Shown here: piece by piece, positions 11,801 to 24,100 of the stretch | Layout: each line of letters begins with the position of its first letter | How positions within the stretch are numbered: the first letter of the stretch is position 1 | Assembly (NCBI GenBank): GCA_947652115.1 | Contig: OX393567.1 | Span: 22,998,532 to 23,062,531 of the forward strand | Length of the DNA: 64,000 nt | Direction of reading: 5' to 3' | DNA from: Blastomussa wellsi | Taxonomy: Eukaryota; Cnidaria; Anthozoa; Scleractinia; Plerogyridae | Notes under the pieces: model-generated | Database searches by the model: none | Seen by the model: the letters and a program-made list of their open reading frames with translations, nothing else | What the model was told of the DNA's origin: nothing | Translations under genes and position numbers: made by a program

Positions 11801-14800
11801 ACGTTTTGTGGTGAACGCTGGCGGATTGGCTAGTGTCGACGACTTCTTTCTGGACTCTGAGAATGCCACAATAGACGTTGCTGGTAAGTTTCATGTACAT
11901 AGCATAAACTAATATTGAATTAATGTACATGCAATTGTTTTTATATGGTTTTGTGTAGTGCTGATTGAGTCTGTGATTAGCACGATCCGTTCTCTCAGTT
12001 TCCACTTATAATTCGGTCACTGTCTTTTCCTTTGCCATTTAATTTAAAATTTTTTAAAATCTTTGATCTTTAATTTCTAACTTAGAACAAATTAAACTGA
12101 ATAAGCTGGTAAAGACGGAGAAGGGCCAAAAAAACCTCGTAAGGAATATCTTAGAACATATATATGCAACCAGTTAGAAGATTTGTATGGCAATCCGGCA
12201 CTAAAATGTTATTTTTCATTGTGCGACCAGGTGACGTGTCAGCAGACTTCAGAGGACATGGTGCAGAACAAGGACCGGGAGCTGGACTCCGTCGGACTTC
12301 CTACAACACCGGAGCGGGAGGAGGGAGCCATGGGGGCCGAGGCGGACGGGGATCAGCCGGCCTCCAAGCCTCGTATTCGTACGGCTCTATGTACGTACCT
12401 ACACAGTACGGCAGTGGTGGTGGCAACGGCTTACATGGCTCGATCGGTGGGCGAGGAGGTGGTCGGATTGTTTTTGAAATCTCGGAGATGTTGCGACTTG
12501 AGGGGCGCGTGTACGCAAATGGTGAACCAGGAAGCGATAATTCCGATGCCAGCGGCGGGGGTGCCGGGGGTAGCATTGTTATCCGCACGTTAAATTTTGA
12601 CGGCGAAGGTACCGTATCGGTAAATGGTGGGTCGTGCTCTTCGAGTGCGTCGCCGTACGCAGGGGGCGGGGCTGGAGGCCGCATTGCTGTTTACTACAAT
12701 GGTAACTACACATTCATCGGGTCCTTCCAGAGCTATGGAGGAGCCAGCCAGGCAGAGTGGGGCGGGGCAGGAACTGTGTACACAGAAAACAACCGGAACA
12801 CCAGCCGACCTTACCGCACTCTAAGAATTGACAACAGAGTTTCACACAACAGTCCATCAAGACTCCAAGAGGTACAAGAACTAAATCTGGCCGGAAACAG
12901 AGCTGACTATCCATACTACATGACGTCTTACCAAGCTCCAAACGGAGTTATTCTCAGCACCACAGGAACGCCTTATTGTTATAGAACGGTTTGGCACGAT
13001 TCTGGTCGGTGTGAAACTGGCGACTCAAAGCTGACTAACTTGTTTTCGTCAATCTCCAATCATTACTACACTGAGCATTCGAGCCCCGTTGTGACGTATA
13101 CGTTTCCATTGGCTTTGTTCATGGAGTACTTGCTTGTTTATCCTCACTGCAGCTCGAGATTTTGGACTCCGTATTACGTGCGCGTTTATTTCAATACTAG
13201 CGAGGTTGCTGGATCCCATGGCTGGATTAATCCTACGAATTGCCTTCAAGGAGAACCAGGCAGAATAGATGTTAAACAAAACGTTGATAAGGTAATTGCA
13301 TTTCATAACATCAGAATTGCCAGAATCCCCTTTCAGACAGTAAGCTCCACGAAGTTAATAGTAATAATACGACCAACCAACCTCCAGGAGAGTAATGAAA
13401 CAAATACATCAACATAAAAATGGCATCAAGAGAGACTCGGAAAACAATCTGAGTCCCAGATGTTGATGTATTTCTTTCATTACTCTCTTGGAGGTTAGTT
13501 GTTCGCATCTTTGATATGCTTTAATGTGACTGCATGATGCAGTTAATTGTTATTTGTGCCATTCATCATTTGACCGTGTAACCGCACGATGCAGTTCCAG
13601 TCAAGACCAACATTTGACCCTTGCTCACCATAGTCTCCAGTAGCTCAGTGGTTAGAGCATCCGACTAGATCACGTTGATCGCGATCGCGATCGCGTTGAC
13701 CAGCGGCGGATCTATAGTGCGAGATGGCTAACATATTATTATGTCTTGTGTTACTATTGTGGGTACTAGATAGCCAACGTGTTTTATTGGTTTGTCGCAA
13801 CGTTCACACGCCATATTGTGACAACTTATAACAAGACCCTTACTGACCTGTTTCATAAAACTTGAGGCCATTTCCGGTTGGCGCTTGACTCTGGTTCACA
13901 TTGATCAAAGCGACCACGGAGGAAGCCACTCCCCTTCGCCTTAGCCTCAGAAGGAAGCTGATTTCACAAATTTACTCCATTTCGGGTTAATCCCACAACA
14001 ATTTACCGCTCTTTAGGTCACCACACCTCTTCTCCTACTAAGCTGTAATTGTCTCCCTTGAATTCACAGGTCGTGATAAGTCTCCAAAGAATCAGCACAA
14101 ACGCTTCTCTTAGTCTAGTGCGGTTCTTCGTTCGAGAGAATCCTTCGACAACGTTACAGACACCACATTACACTAGTCCCAGTACTTCGTGGATAATAAG
14201 TGAAGACGAACAGACAATCGAACATGACTTCAATGAGGTATGCATTTTATTTCTTTTCTTCAAGCACTTCTGATAATAAAGTAAAAAAGAGGTTATAACA
14301 CGCTAGGCCAAAACTCACGGCTGAAACGATACGTGTTTTCAAGCGTCCCACGACAAAGCGCAACGTTATTTCTCTGTGTATGCCTTCTCACTTCTCTCGT
14401 TGCCTGTGTATGCCTCCTCACTGTTTTTGGATGGTAGTATGATTTGTCCTTTCTCTCTTTGAAGCTGCAAATCATGGGCCAAGGAAGCTTGTCGATAACT
14501 GGAAAGAACGTTAAAATGAGCGTCGACAAAATTGTTGGTGACAGCAGCGGTATCCTGACAGTGCGCCCTACCCAGACCATTCACATGAGGGGCTCAGAAG
14601 GACACCTTCCATTTTCGCTCCTATCGCAAAAAGGTTCCATTGTAACCTTCCCAACCAACATGAACTGCCGTGGAGTGGAGGTGGCGATGCGCGGTGTGAT
14701 GGGAGAAATGGCGAATCTTACTGTTGGACCGCAGTGCCGATTTGTTCTTGAGAACTCCACCGAAACGGAATTCGCGTTAGATCACGTGGTTGTGCAGACG

Positions 14801-17800
14801 GACGGTTACATGGCGGCTGTCAGAGAGGATAGGCAAGACGTGCGAATGACTGGTAAAACGTTTGACATCAGGGGAGGAGCTAAGGTCAGTAGTTAAATGA
14901 CTGCGAGCAGCTTCTGTTTTGCTCTTAAATCAGTGGAGGCAAGTGCGAAAATAGTGAAAATACGTAAAACAGTACGTAAAACAATCATGTTAAACAGTTG
15001 TAATGAGTTTTAGTTTTTAACTTTTAGCTTAACTGATGATTCTCCGTTTTTAAATAAAGTTTTACTACTACAAAAAAATACAGGAGCGGCGAAGAGTAGC
15101 GCGGGCGGATTTATTTCAAATTTATTTCGTGGCTCTTACAATTTCTGATAGGCCTACAAATCGCGGAATTGAACCAACCAAGTTTGGTCGCGACGACAGC
15201 CGAGAGCAAGTCTTGCAAAGCTTGAATCATGTACCAAATTCATTTATAACGTTGCCTGTGCAAATATGCATCAAAACCAAAACTCACCCGAGAAAATGAA
15301 ATTCTGGCGAACCAATTTGATTTCGTGCAAGCTTACGTATGCGGAGTATATATAAGAAATAATTCATATTTTGAACTACGGATATAGATGAAAGTGACGA
15401 AAGATCATCGCCGCGAAATTCCAATTTTAAGCAATTGGAAAGAAGACCTCCCTCCCAATGTGTGGCTTCATAGCTCAGTTGGTAGAGCATCGCACCGGTA
15501 TTCGCGGAGGTCACGAGTTCGAATCCCGTTGAAGCCCTGATTTTTTCAGGCTTCTTCTTTCCAATTGCTTAAAATTGGAAATTCACTACGACGATTATTC
15601 TTCACTTTCAAGCTTACGTATACTGAATTTGATTGCGCGTCGCTGCTAGGTATCTTATAAGGATACTTTGTGATACACGTCCATGTGAGCCTGCCTCTAT
15701 TTTTTTTTTAGATGGAGGCGAACAGTCTTACGTTAGACTACATCAACATCACCATTGAACCGTTTGCTGAACTCTCGGGCAATGGCCTTGTTGATGAAAT
15801 TGACGGGTCACGTTACTATGGAGACGGATGGGGTGGCGTCTCGGGTTCCTCGGGCGCAGGTCATGGTGGACATGGTGGCCTAGGCAAAGGCCAATCAAAA
15901 GTCGGAGTCTCATACGGGAAATACAGAAGACCCACGACATATGGAAGCACGGGTGGAGCCGAAGTTTTCCCGTTCACGGGTGGACTAGGAGGAGGTCGGT
16001 TTAAAATCATTGCTCACGATACTCTTGTGGTGGACGGAGTCTTATCGTCCCAAGGGGGAGATGCACGGGCTACTCGTAGCGGTGGCGGAAGTGGCGGGAG
16101 TATTCTAGCGTACGTATCAAGGATCCATGGCGACGGACAATTTGACGTCACCGGTGGCGACGGGGACAACTCGGCCGGGTACTATGGGGGTGGTGGTGCG
16201 GCTGGTCGTATTTGCTTATACTATCGAGAGAATCACTTCTTGGGTCGTTTCCTTGGCGCTGGGGGCTCCAGTAAATACGAACCCGGGGGCCCCGGTACGG
16301 TGTTTCTAGAGAATGTCCCCGGAATGAATGCCACCTACGGGCACGACCGTATTGACGAAGCAGCACATGCTGAAAGAGTCGTTCTCGATGAAGACGTTGT
16401 CAACGGAACAAAATGGACTCGAAATCGAACGTTGTATGCAAACGCATTGGGTCGAAAACCTCTGAATCCAGACGCCAATCTTAGCGCAAGCTACAGTGAC
16501 TTCAGTATCGGTGGATCAAGTAGGGTGTGGCTGACATTGGATGATGAGGATCTGGAAACGAACGAAACTAACGTTGAGCTTGACGAATTGCAGCTATACG
16601 GTGGAGCGCAACTCGCCATTATAAACCCAGCAAACACCAAAGCATTCATTTCCATCGTGATTGGTCAAATGGAGGGCGATAGAACCGGCAGAATTCATCT
16701 GGGCTACAACCAGACGTTCCTCTCTCTCCAATCGTATCTTCCCATGGACATGATCATTTACCAAGGGGGGTTGACCACAATGCAGGGCGAGCTGCTCGTT
16801 GCCGGGGTAACGGTCGAGATTGACGGTGTTTTGAGAAGGTGCCAGAATATTACCGTTGTTGATGATGGTGTTATTCGAATGAAGGAGATGTACGATACAG
16901 AAGGAAAGCCGACCAAGGTAAGAGGGGTGTACTTGGAAAGATTTAATAATTTCCATTAGCTCGTGGGTTCCTTTCTTTCTTTATTTTATTTTCATTTTTT
17001 TTATTATTACAGCACGACGCACCTAGTGTGGCCACCCAACAAACTTTTTTGAAAAAGTTATAATTAGCCAATCAGAGAGCGCAAATTTGTTTGACCTGTC
17101 CCGCCTCCTTGCAATGTTCAAAGCTGTTGTCCCGAAACCTGTCGCGCTTTTAACAAGGAGGCGGGAGAACTCGAACAAATTCGCGCTCTCTCAGTGGCTA
17201 ACTTGTCAAAACGTTTGTTGGGTGGCCACACTAAGGCGCGTCGCGCTGTAACATACATATAGTAGTACATGTATATTTACAACATTACAAACAAGGAGAT
17301 CAGTATATTCGATTTAAGATTAAAAGGTTCTACGCTTTACGTTGCTTTTATCATTTTGTGAGAGGTTATTTTGAAAACGAGATCATTTCTTCACAAAGAG
17401 GTTCGCATCGTTATTGTGGAATACAGTTTGCTTTTCAATTTCCATTAAATTCATAAATACTTGTTTTCTTATGTTTCGTGCTCCAATGTTTAAAATAGCA
17501 GCCTTTCCTGGGCACTTGTCAGGGTGACACAAAAGCGTTTTCAGTACCTCGGACTATATCACTGCACTGAAACTGTTTATTGCCGCCTATCACTTAGGAC
17601 GACAAGGATGGAAGTGGATTGAAATTTGCAAAAAATTGCCAAAAAATTCTAAAGCTATTCCTTGAAAATATCACCAGAAATTAATTATGGTTTGCTCTCT
17701 GAGCCACAATTCGTTTGATATCTTCCTGTTAGTCCATCAGGAGCATTTTGAATATGACTAAAGGTACCAGATAATGACTTTAGCAATGGATGAAGCTGAA

Positions 17801-20800
17801 AACACCAAAACCCCTGTGACAGTGCTCCTTTAATAAGACCATAACGACCCCAGCTGCTAACCGTCATTCAGTTTGTTCTCCTTTTTTATACGTTATCCAA
17901 GCATTACATAGATTAGCCGCTGGAAGAAATATATTTTCTATTTGTACAAAAACCCTATGTGACAAATACTGCTTGCCTTATTTCTCGTAAATACAGGCCG
18001 TTACGAGCTAAGAATGGATTACAAGACTGAGGTAGTCAGAGGGCCAATTACGTAAATCAACCGATCCAATAGATTTGAACGGGTGTTGTCCCGATTGATC
18101 CCTCGTGTGTTCGTTTATTGTAATGGCTTACAAAAGTGAAGTTATAAACTTGACTCTCATGAAAACTCTTTTTATTGATCGTTCTTTTTTATCTTTTCTG
18201 TACATATATATACCTGACTTTTCTGTCGAGTAATAAATCTCTTCCTCGGGACCGTACGGGGAGAATATCGGCGCTCGGTCTTTTATGCACGGACTTCGCT
18301 GCGCTCGTTCCATACTGTCAAGACCACGGGCCGATATCACTCCCCCCCCCCCCCCCCCCGCGCGCTTGGGTAATAAGATTTGTGTATCACTCCGAGCACC
18401 AATTTGTCAACTAAATGAAGTTGCATTACGGGGGATCAAAATAGGCCATTCCCGAGTTCTCTTTTACCTAAGCGTCAAAACTAGGAAATGGCCTATTGCG
18501 ATCATAATAGCGAGGATGGTAGCACGGAACATATGTTGAAACGTACTCCCATATGAGGCCGTTGTGAGTAATCGTCATACAATATATTTTTTGCTTTTTT
18601 TCTAGACTTTCTATTTTGAGTCAATCGGCGTACGAAATAAGGGCACCATGATGGTAACCAATCAGGAGCGAGTTCGTGAATTCCGCGGGACTTCAATGCA
18701 TGTGTTCGGCGGAGGAACGTTCACAGCAGTTAACCTTCATGTACACGTCATGAACTTTACCATCGACGCTTTAGCTACCGTCCATGCCACGTTGAAGAGA
18801 GAGAATTTTGTTTACGATGGTATGTTCTCTTTCGTGTGCCATACGGAATTAACAGTTTCGGCTCATCCTCGGTATAAAAACCTGTTAAACTCACCAGTAA
18901 CGTAAAACAAAGAGCGAATAAGACAACAAAGAAACAATACCTCGAAACAATACAAAACAGAAAAACAATAGCTCAAAGACTAATGTCACAGATGTTTACA
19001 CCGAGGTAAACCCGTAGTTTCTATATCCAAGTAAATTACTCTTACATATTCTGTCATCACTACAACCTCACCACATGTTTTTTACGTTTCGTGACATGCG
19101 CCACTATCATTACTCTTGTCTGTGAGTAGTTACGTTAACGATATTTTACGAAACTTAAAAAAACCTTGAAATGCAAGTGAGCCAAATGACTTCAAAAAAG
19201 ATAACAAAAAATTTAGTTTAATTTCCAGTTAAAATTCCGTGTCGTTTGGGGAAGTGCGATTCAATTTCCAGGCAGATTTCTGGCAGCGGATTCAGAGGTG
19301 TTAAAAATAAAGGCTGTGGCTGAGGAAATATGGGTCCTTTCTTATTCGAAAAAGGGGTTGTCCAATAAAGTGGTGGATGGTGGGGGGCGAAGAGAGTTTT
19401 CGACTCTTCGCGCGCGCATTGAGACATGGCTGATTTTTCGTTTTGTTTGGAGCGCGCCATAGAAGTAAAATTAATCGTCATTTTCTCGTAAACGAGTATG
19501 GTACCCTATCACTTTTTGTTCTCTTATTTTGAATGGAGCTGTGAATTTCTCTCTGCGAAATAAATATAGGCAAATTCCAAGTGTGGAACAACAATAGTCG
19601 GAAAAGTGTATTTAGAAAGCCAGTCGTGAATATAATCATAATGATTTATAAGTAATTATTGCGTATAAACGAGGTGTTGTCGCTACTAAACGAGCATGGG
19701 GGACCCCCCATTTATATTTCAAAATTTTATTTCCTATGACACAAACAATCGATAGGCAGATTTGGCACAAATCGCAGCTTAGGTTCTATTTCAGTGGATT
19801 AACCTCGAAGTCGTCTTATTTGGCAAGTCTGACATCGTGTTTAACTTTGTAGGTAAGGGCCCTGGTGCAAACTCTCCGTCCCCAGGATTTGCCGGAGGAT
19901 CAGGTGGAGGTCATGGGGGACTGGGTGGGCGTGCTGCAAGTCAAGTGACAACTGGAGCATCATATGGGTCTATAAGGGAGCCCAACGACTTCGGTAAGTT
20001 AGCTTAGTTGCTTAGCTCTAGGTTAATTAAGGTTACTATTAACCTTTTCGGGTGACTTTCGGAAAATGTTTCGTACGCGCATCATTTTCGTTGAGCCACC
20101 GTTAAAACCATGACTAACTATATATCTATGAAAAGGTTATGAAATGTAGAATCCAAATATGTAAAAATATTGCAAGTGAATAGTTTCGGTTAGTGCGCGA
20201 GAGCCTTCAAACTTGTAACCGTCGATGTTCACAAACATGTTTTCCCGCGCTTGTCGATGGCCACTTGCCTCTGAGTATTTGTTTTCCCGCGCTTACCGCT
20301 GGTTACGTTTCCCATCAACAGGTAGCAGTGGCGGGAAAGGCAGCGGTGGAAAGCTGGGCGGCCGGGGCGGTGGTATTTTATTCCTTAACATCAGCGACAC
20401 GCTAGACATTGAAGGAACTTTAAGTGCTGATGGTGACAAATATGCTGATGGTGGCAACGGTGGGGGTGGTAGCGCTGGAAGTATTCTTATCAGAACAGTA
20501 ACGTTTGAAGGAAGTGGAACCGTACAGGTTAGTTTAGCTAGAATCAGCTTGTTAAGCCATGTCTTTTAAATACATTACTATTACAGTCATTCTACGTCAT
20601 GCGTGACCAGTATTTTCGGGATCTGAATCTACGTGTCACTTTTGGACACGTTGGTTGCGAGTTTCAAATTTTAATGTTAACTTCGTCAGTTTATCAAAGG
20701 TAAATGGCTGCAAAATAACAGAGTTTTAGTACGAGGTATTGGATTATTTTGTGTTTTTCGGCGACATCATTTTATTTTGTACTTTCATCCTGTATTAAAT

Positions 20801-21079
20801 TCGCAACTTCCAGAGGGATTTTCCGCGAAATGTTCAACATTCCGTTCAAACGTCGAACGCTTCAAAGACGAATTTCGTTTGTGGTCGCACGTGACGTGGA
20901 ATGACTGTAATGTTTGATATATTCGAAATTGTCTAAATGACAGGTTTCCATTACATTATCTGACCAAGTCATGAAATGTGTTGTACGTCACAACGTCACA
21001 CATCCTTGGTGTCGCATTTTTTGCACAATGGCCCGCGACCGCGTCTGGCAGGCAATCAACTAAAAATACAAATGAATGG

Positions 21080-21124
<45 letters not shown>

Positions 21125-24100
21125 GTATAACAATATAATTTGGTTTTATCAACTGGGTTGATAATGCCAATTGGCCACCGTAATGAGATTCAAGAGCTGA
21201 CGTTGATAAAACCAAATTCTATTCCGTCACCGCACTGAGGGCTCACGTGAGATAGCATTGCGCCTGCGCGAACTCAGTGTGTTGCCGCCTTTGGAGCGAA
21301 CGGACGTTTGGTTTTTCAACACGCTGAGAATTTTAGTTTTAAGCGATAATTCTCTAAAAATGCCCGAGACCTCGGATAAATCTGAGCTTAAGGGCGAGAA
21401 AGACAACTTAAAAAGGAAACGTAGTGGCTCTAGAAGCGAACACATTGAAGCAAATGTTAGAATCATCGAAAGAGATGATGGCGCCAAAACTGACTCACAT
21501 GGTTTACAAGAGCTGGCCGCTACGCTGAGACAGGGTTTCACCCAGATGTCTCAAGATTTATCCAAGACTATTGCTGAGTCCTTCAAACAGTTTCAGTCAG
21601 ACTTTGAAGTACAATATGTTGACACGGAGGAAGAACAGGAGGCAAAATCTGCCGAGAATGACCACGAGGTCAGCGAAGAGCCCCCCACGAAGAAGAAGCG
21701 AGATGACAAAACTACGAGCTTAGAAGAAGCTGTGACAAAGCTGGCTGACTCAGCCGGGGCTCACAAAATGCCTTCTAATGAAGGAAAATTTGAGGTACTT
21801 AACAGCTTGAAACAAGAGCTGAAGAAAGAGGAGACGGGCCCAAGTGTAAACACAGAGCTGGCGAATGTAGTGAATGCCATGCTCAAAGAAGGGCTGCCTG
21901 AAGAGAAACTTCAGGAAAAGTTGAACAAGTATCCCAGACCAGAGAACTGTGAATTCTTGACAAAAGTACGAGTCAATCAACCAGTATGGGACCACCTTAC
22001 TCCAACAGTCCGGTCCCAAGATGTTAGACTGCAAAAGGTGCAGACATCCACCTTCAAAGGAATGTGCGCGTTGACAAATATGATCGACAAACTCCTTGAG
22101 CACTTGTCGTCACTCCCAGCGGGAAACGAACTTCTTCAAAAGTCAACAGATGCACTTACATTGTTCGCTAATGCAAACAGTGAACTCAATCAAAGACGAA
22201 GGGAATTTATTAAACCGGATTTACACGAGGAATACAAACATCTTTGCTCCTCGTCGGTTCTGATCACTGACCAATTGTTTGGCAATGTTTAGGCTCGTGG
22301 AAAAACGGCCACAAACATCCTCCGAACTTCAAGAGGAAGAAGGAGGGGAAGTCAAAATGAATCAGACTGCTAACAACGTTGAGGTACGAAATGTGTTAGA
22401 GCAATCTATTAAAATTACAGGTGGAAGACTGAAACAATTTACCTCTCAGTGGCAATGCATAACCTCAGATCCTTTCATACTTAATAGTGTGAAAAATTAT
22501 AACATTGAGTTTGAAAATGGAGAGCCAATGCAGTTTATGCCACCAAAAGAAATAAATTTTACAAAACCAGAGCAGGAGGTCATTGACAATGAAATTGATA
22601 CACTGCTGACCAAAGGTGTGATTTCAGAAACCACACATTGCCCTGGTGAATATATTTCTACTATATTCGTACGCCCTAAGAAAGATGGAGGGTTTAGATT
22701 AATTCTAAATTTGAAGAATTTGAATGAACATGTGGAGTATCAACATTTTAAGATGGATACCTTACAATCGGCAATAAGGCTTATGACTCCAAACTGTTAT
22801 ATGGCCTCAGTAGACCTGTGTGACGCATACTACTCAGTGCCAATTCACAAAGATGATCAAAAATATCTGAGGTTTTGCTGGAAAGGTAGATTGTTTCAGT
22901 TTACATGTCTACCAAATGGTCTGGCTTGTGCACCCCGACTCTTCACAAAAATCCTTAAGCCAGTGTATGCTACGCTGCGCCAGAAGGGTCACCTAAATGT
23001 AGGCTATATTGATGACTCTTATTTACAAGGGGAGAGAGTGGAGGACTGCCAAGCCAATATTAATGATACCTGTGACTTATTTTCAACATTGGGTTTTATC
23101 CTACATCCTGATAAGTCGGTCTTACAGCCAGTTCAAGTCCTTACATTTCTGGGATTTGTCTTGGATTCAGTTAATATGACTGTCTCCTTAACACAGGAAA
23201 AAATCCAGCGCATAAGGGAAAGATGCAAGAAAATGATGGAGCTGGTTGAGCTCCCAATCCAGGAACTAGCTAGCTTTATAGGGCTTTTAGTGTCAAGTTT
23301 TCCTGGGATCTTATCTGTATGGACCACTGTATTATATAGACAACTTGAGAGGGATAAAACTACAGCCTTAAGACAAAACTATGGCAATTATAATGCTCAA
23401 ATGAGATTATCCCAAGAAAGCTTTTCAGAGATAAAGTGGTGGTATGATAACATACAGACCAATAACTACCCCATATTATTGCCTAATTCAAAGGTTGATG
23501 TAATAATTTACACCAATGCATCAACTAAAGGATGGGGAGCTGTCAAAGAGACAGAGAAAATAGGAGGTAGATAGTCAGAGGAAGAAGCAAAATATCACAT
23601 TAATTGTCTGGAGCTGTTAGCTGCAATTTTTGGACTTAAGGCATTTTGCAAAAATGAGCAAGGCATTCACGTTAAGATTTACTCTGATAACTCTACAACT
23701 GTGAACTATATTAATGCTATGGGAGGTGTACATTCTAGGGAAATGTCACACTATTGCTAAAGATATTTGGCAGTGGTGCATAGAAAAACAAATATGGTTA
23801 ACAGCTGCTCATATCCCAGGGACAAAAAATGTTGAGGCAGATCGGGAATCACGCGTTTTCTCAGACAACAAGGAATGGATGATAAGATCTGATATTTTCC
23901 AACAGATCACAGATATCTGGGGGAGCCCTCCATAGATCTCTTTGCATCCAGACTAAATCATCAGGTTCCATGCTATGTATCCTGGAAACCTGACCCAGGG
24001 GCAGCCTTTATTGATGCATTTTCTGTAACATGGGATAAACACTTGTTCTATGCTTTCCCTCCTTTCAGTTTAATTGCAAGATGCCTACAGAAAATACAAA

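Larger units (their letters stand above)
13292..14069 (+). other. Intron 10 with a palindrome and a tRNA-like relic
   Basis: 778 bp. It contains the fold-back at 13370-13506 and a tRNA-like A-box segment at 13632-13675 followed by a GATCGC repeat. The rest shows nothing recognisable. Confidence 0.65.
14885..15711 (+). other. Intron 12 with a tRNA-bearing palindromic repeat
   Basis: 827 bp. It contains the 15341-15608 element listed separately; no other feature is seen. It ends in a long T tract just before exon 13. Confidence 0.65.
16918..18605 (+). other. Intron 13 with a MITE and a poly-C tract
   Basis: 1,688 bp. It contains a palindromic MITE at 17008-17250 and a run of about 19 C at 18342-18360. 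The rest (17251-18200) shows nothing recognisable. Confidence 0.65.

Noticed and set aside
15463..15537. Functional tRNA-Thr gene
   Set aside because: The anticodon arm has an extra base and poor pairing, and the sequence is inside a palindromic repeat.
15712..15714. ATG at the first codon of exon 13 as start of a separate gene
   Set aside because: It follows a clear acceptor, is in phase with exon 12 and sits within a repeat strand; there is no signal peptide.
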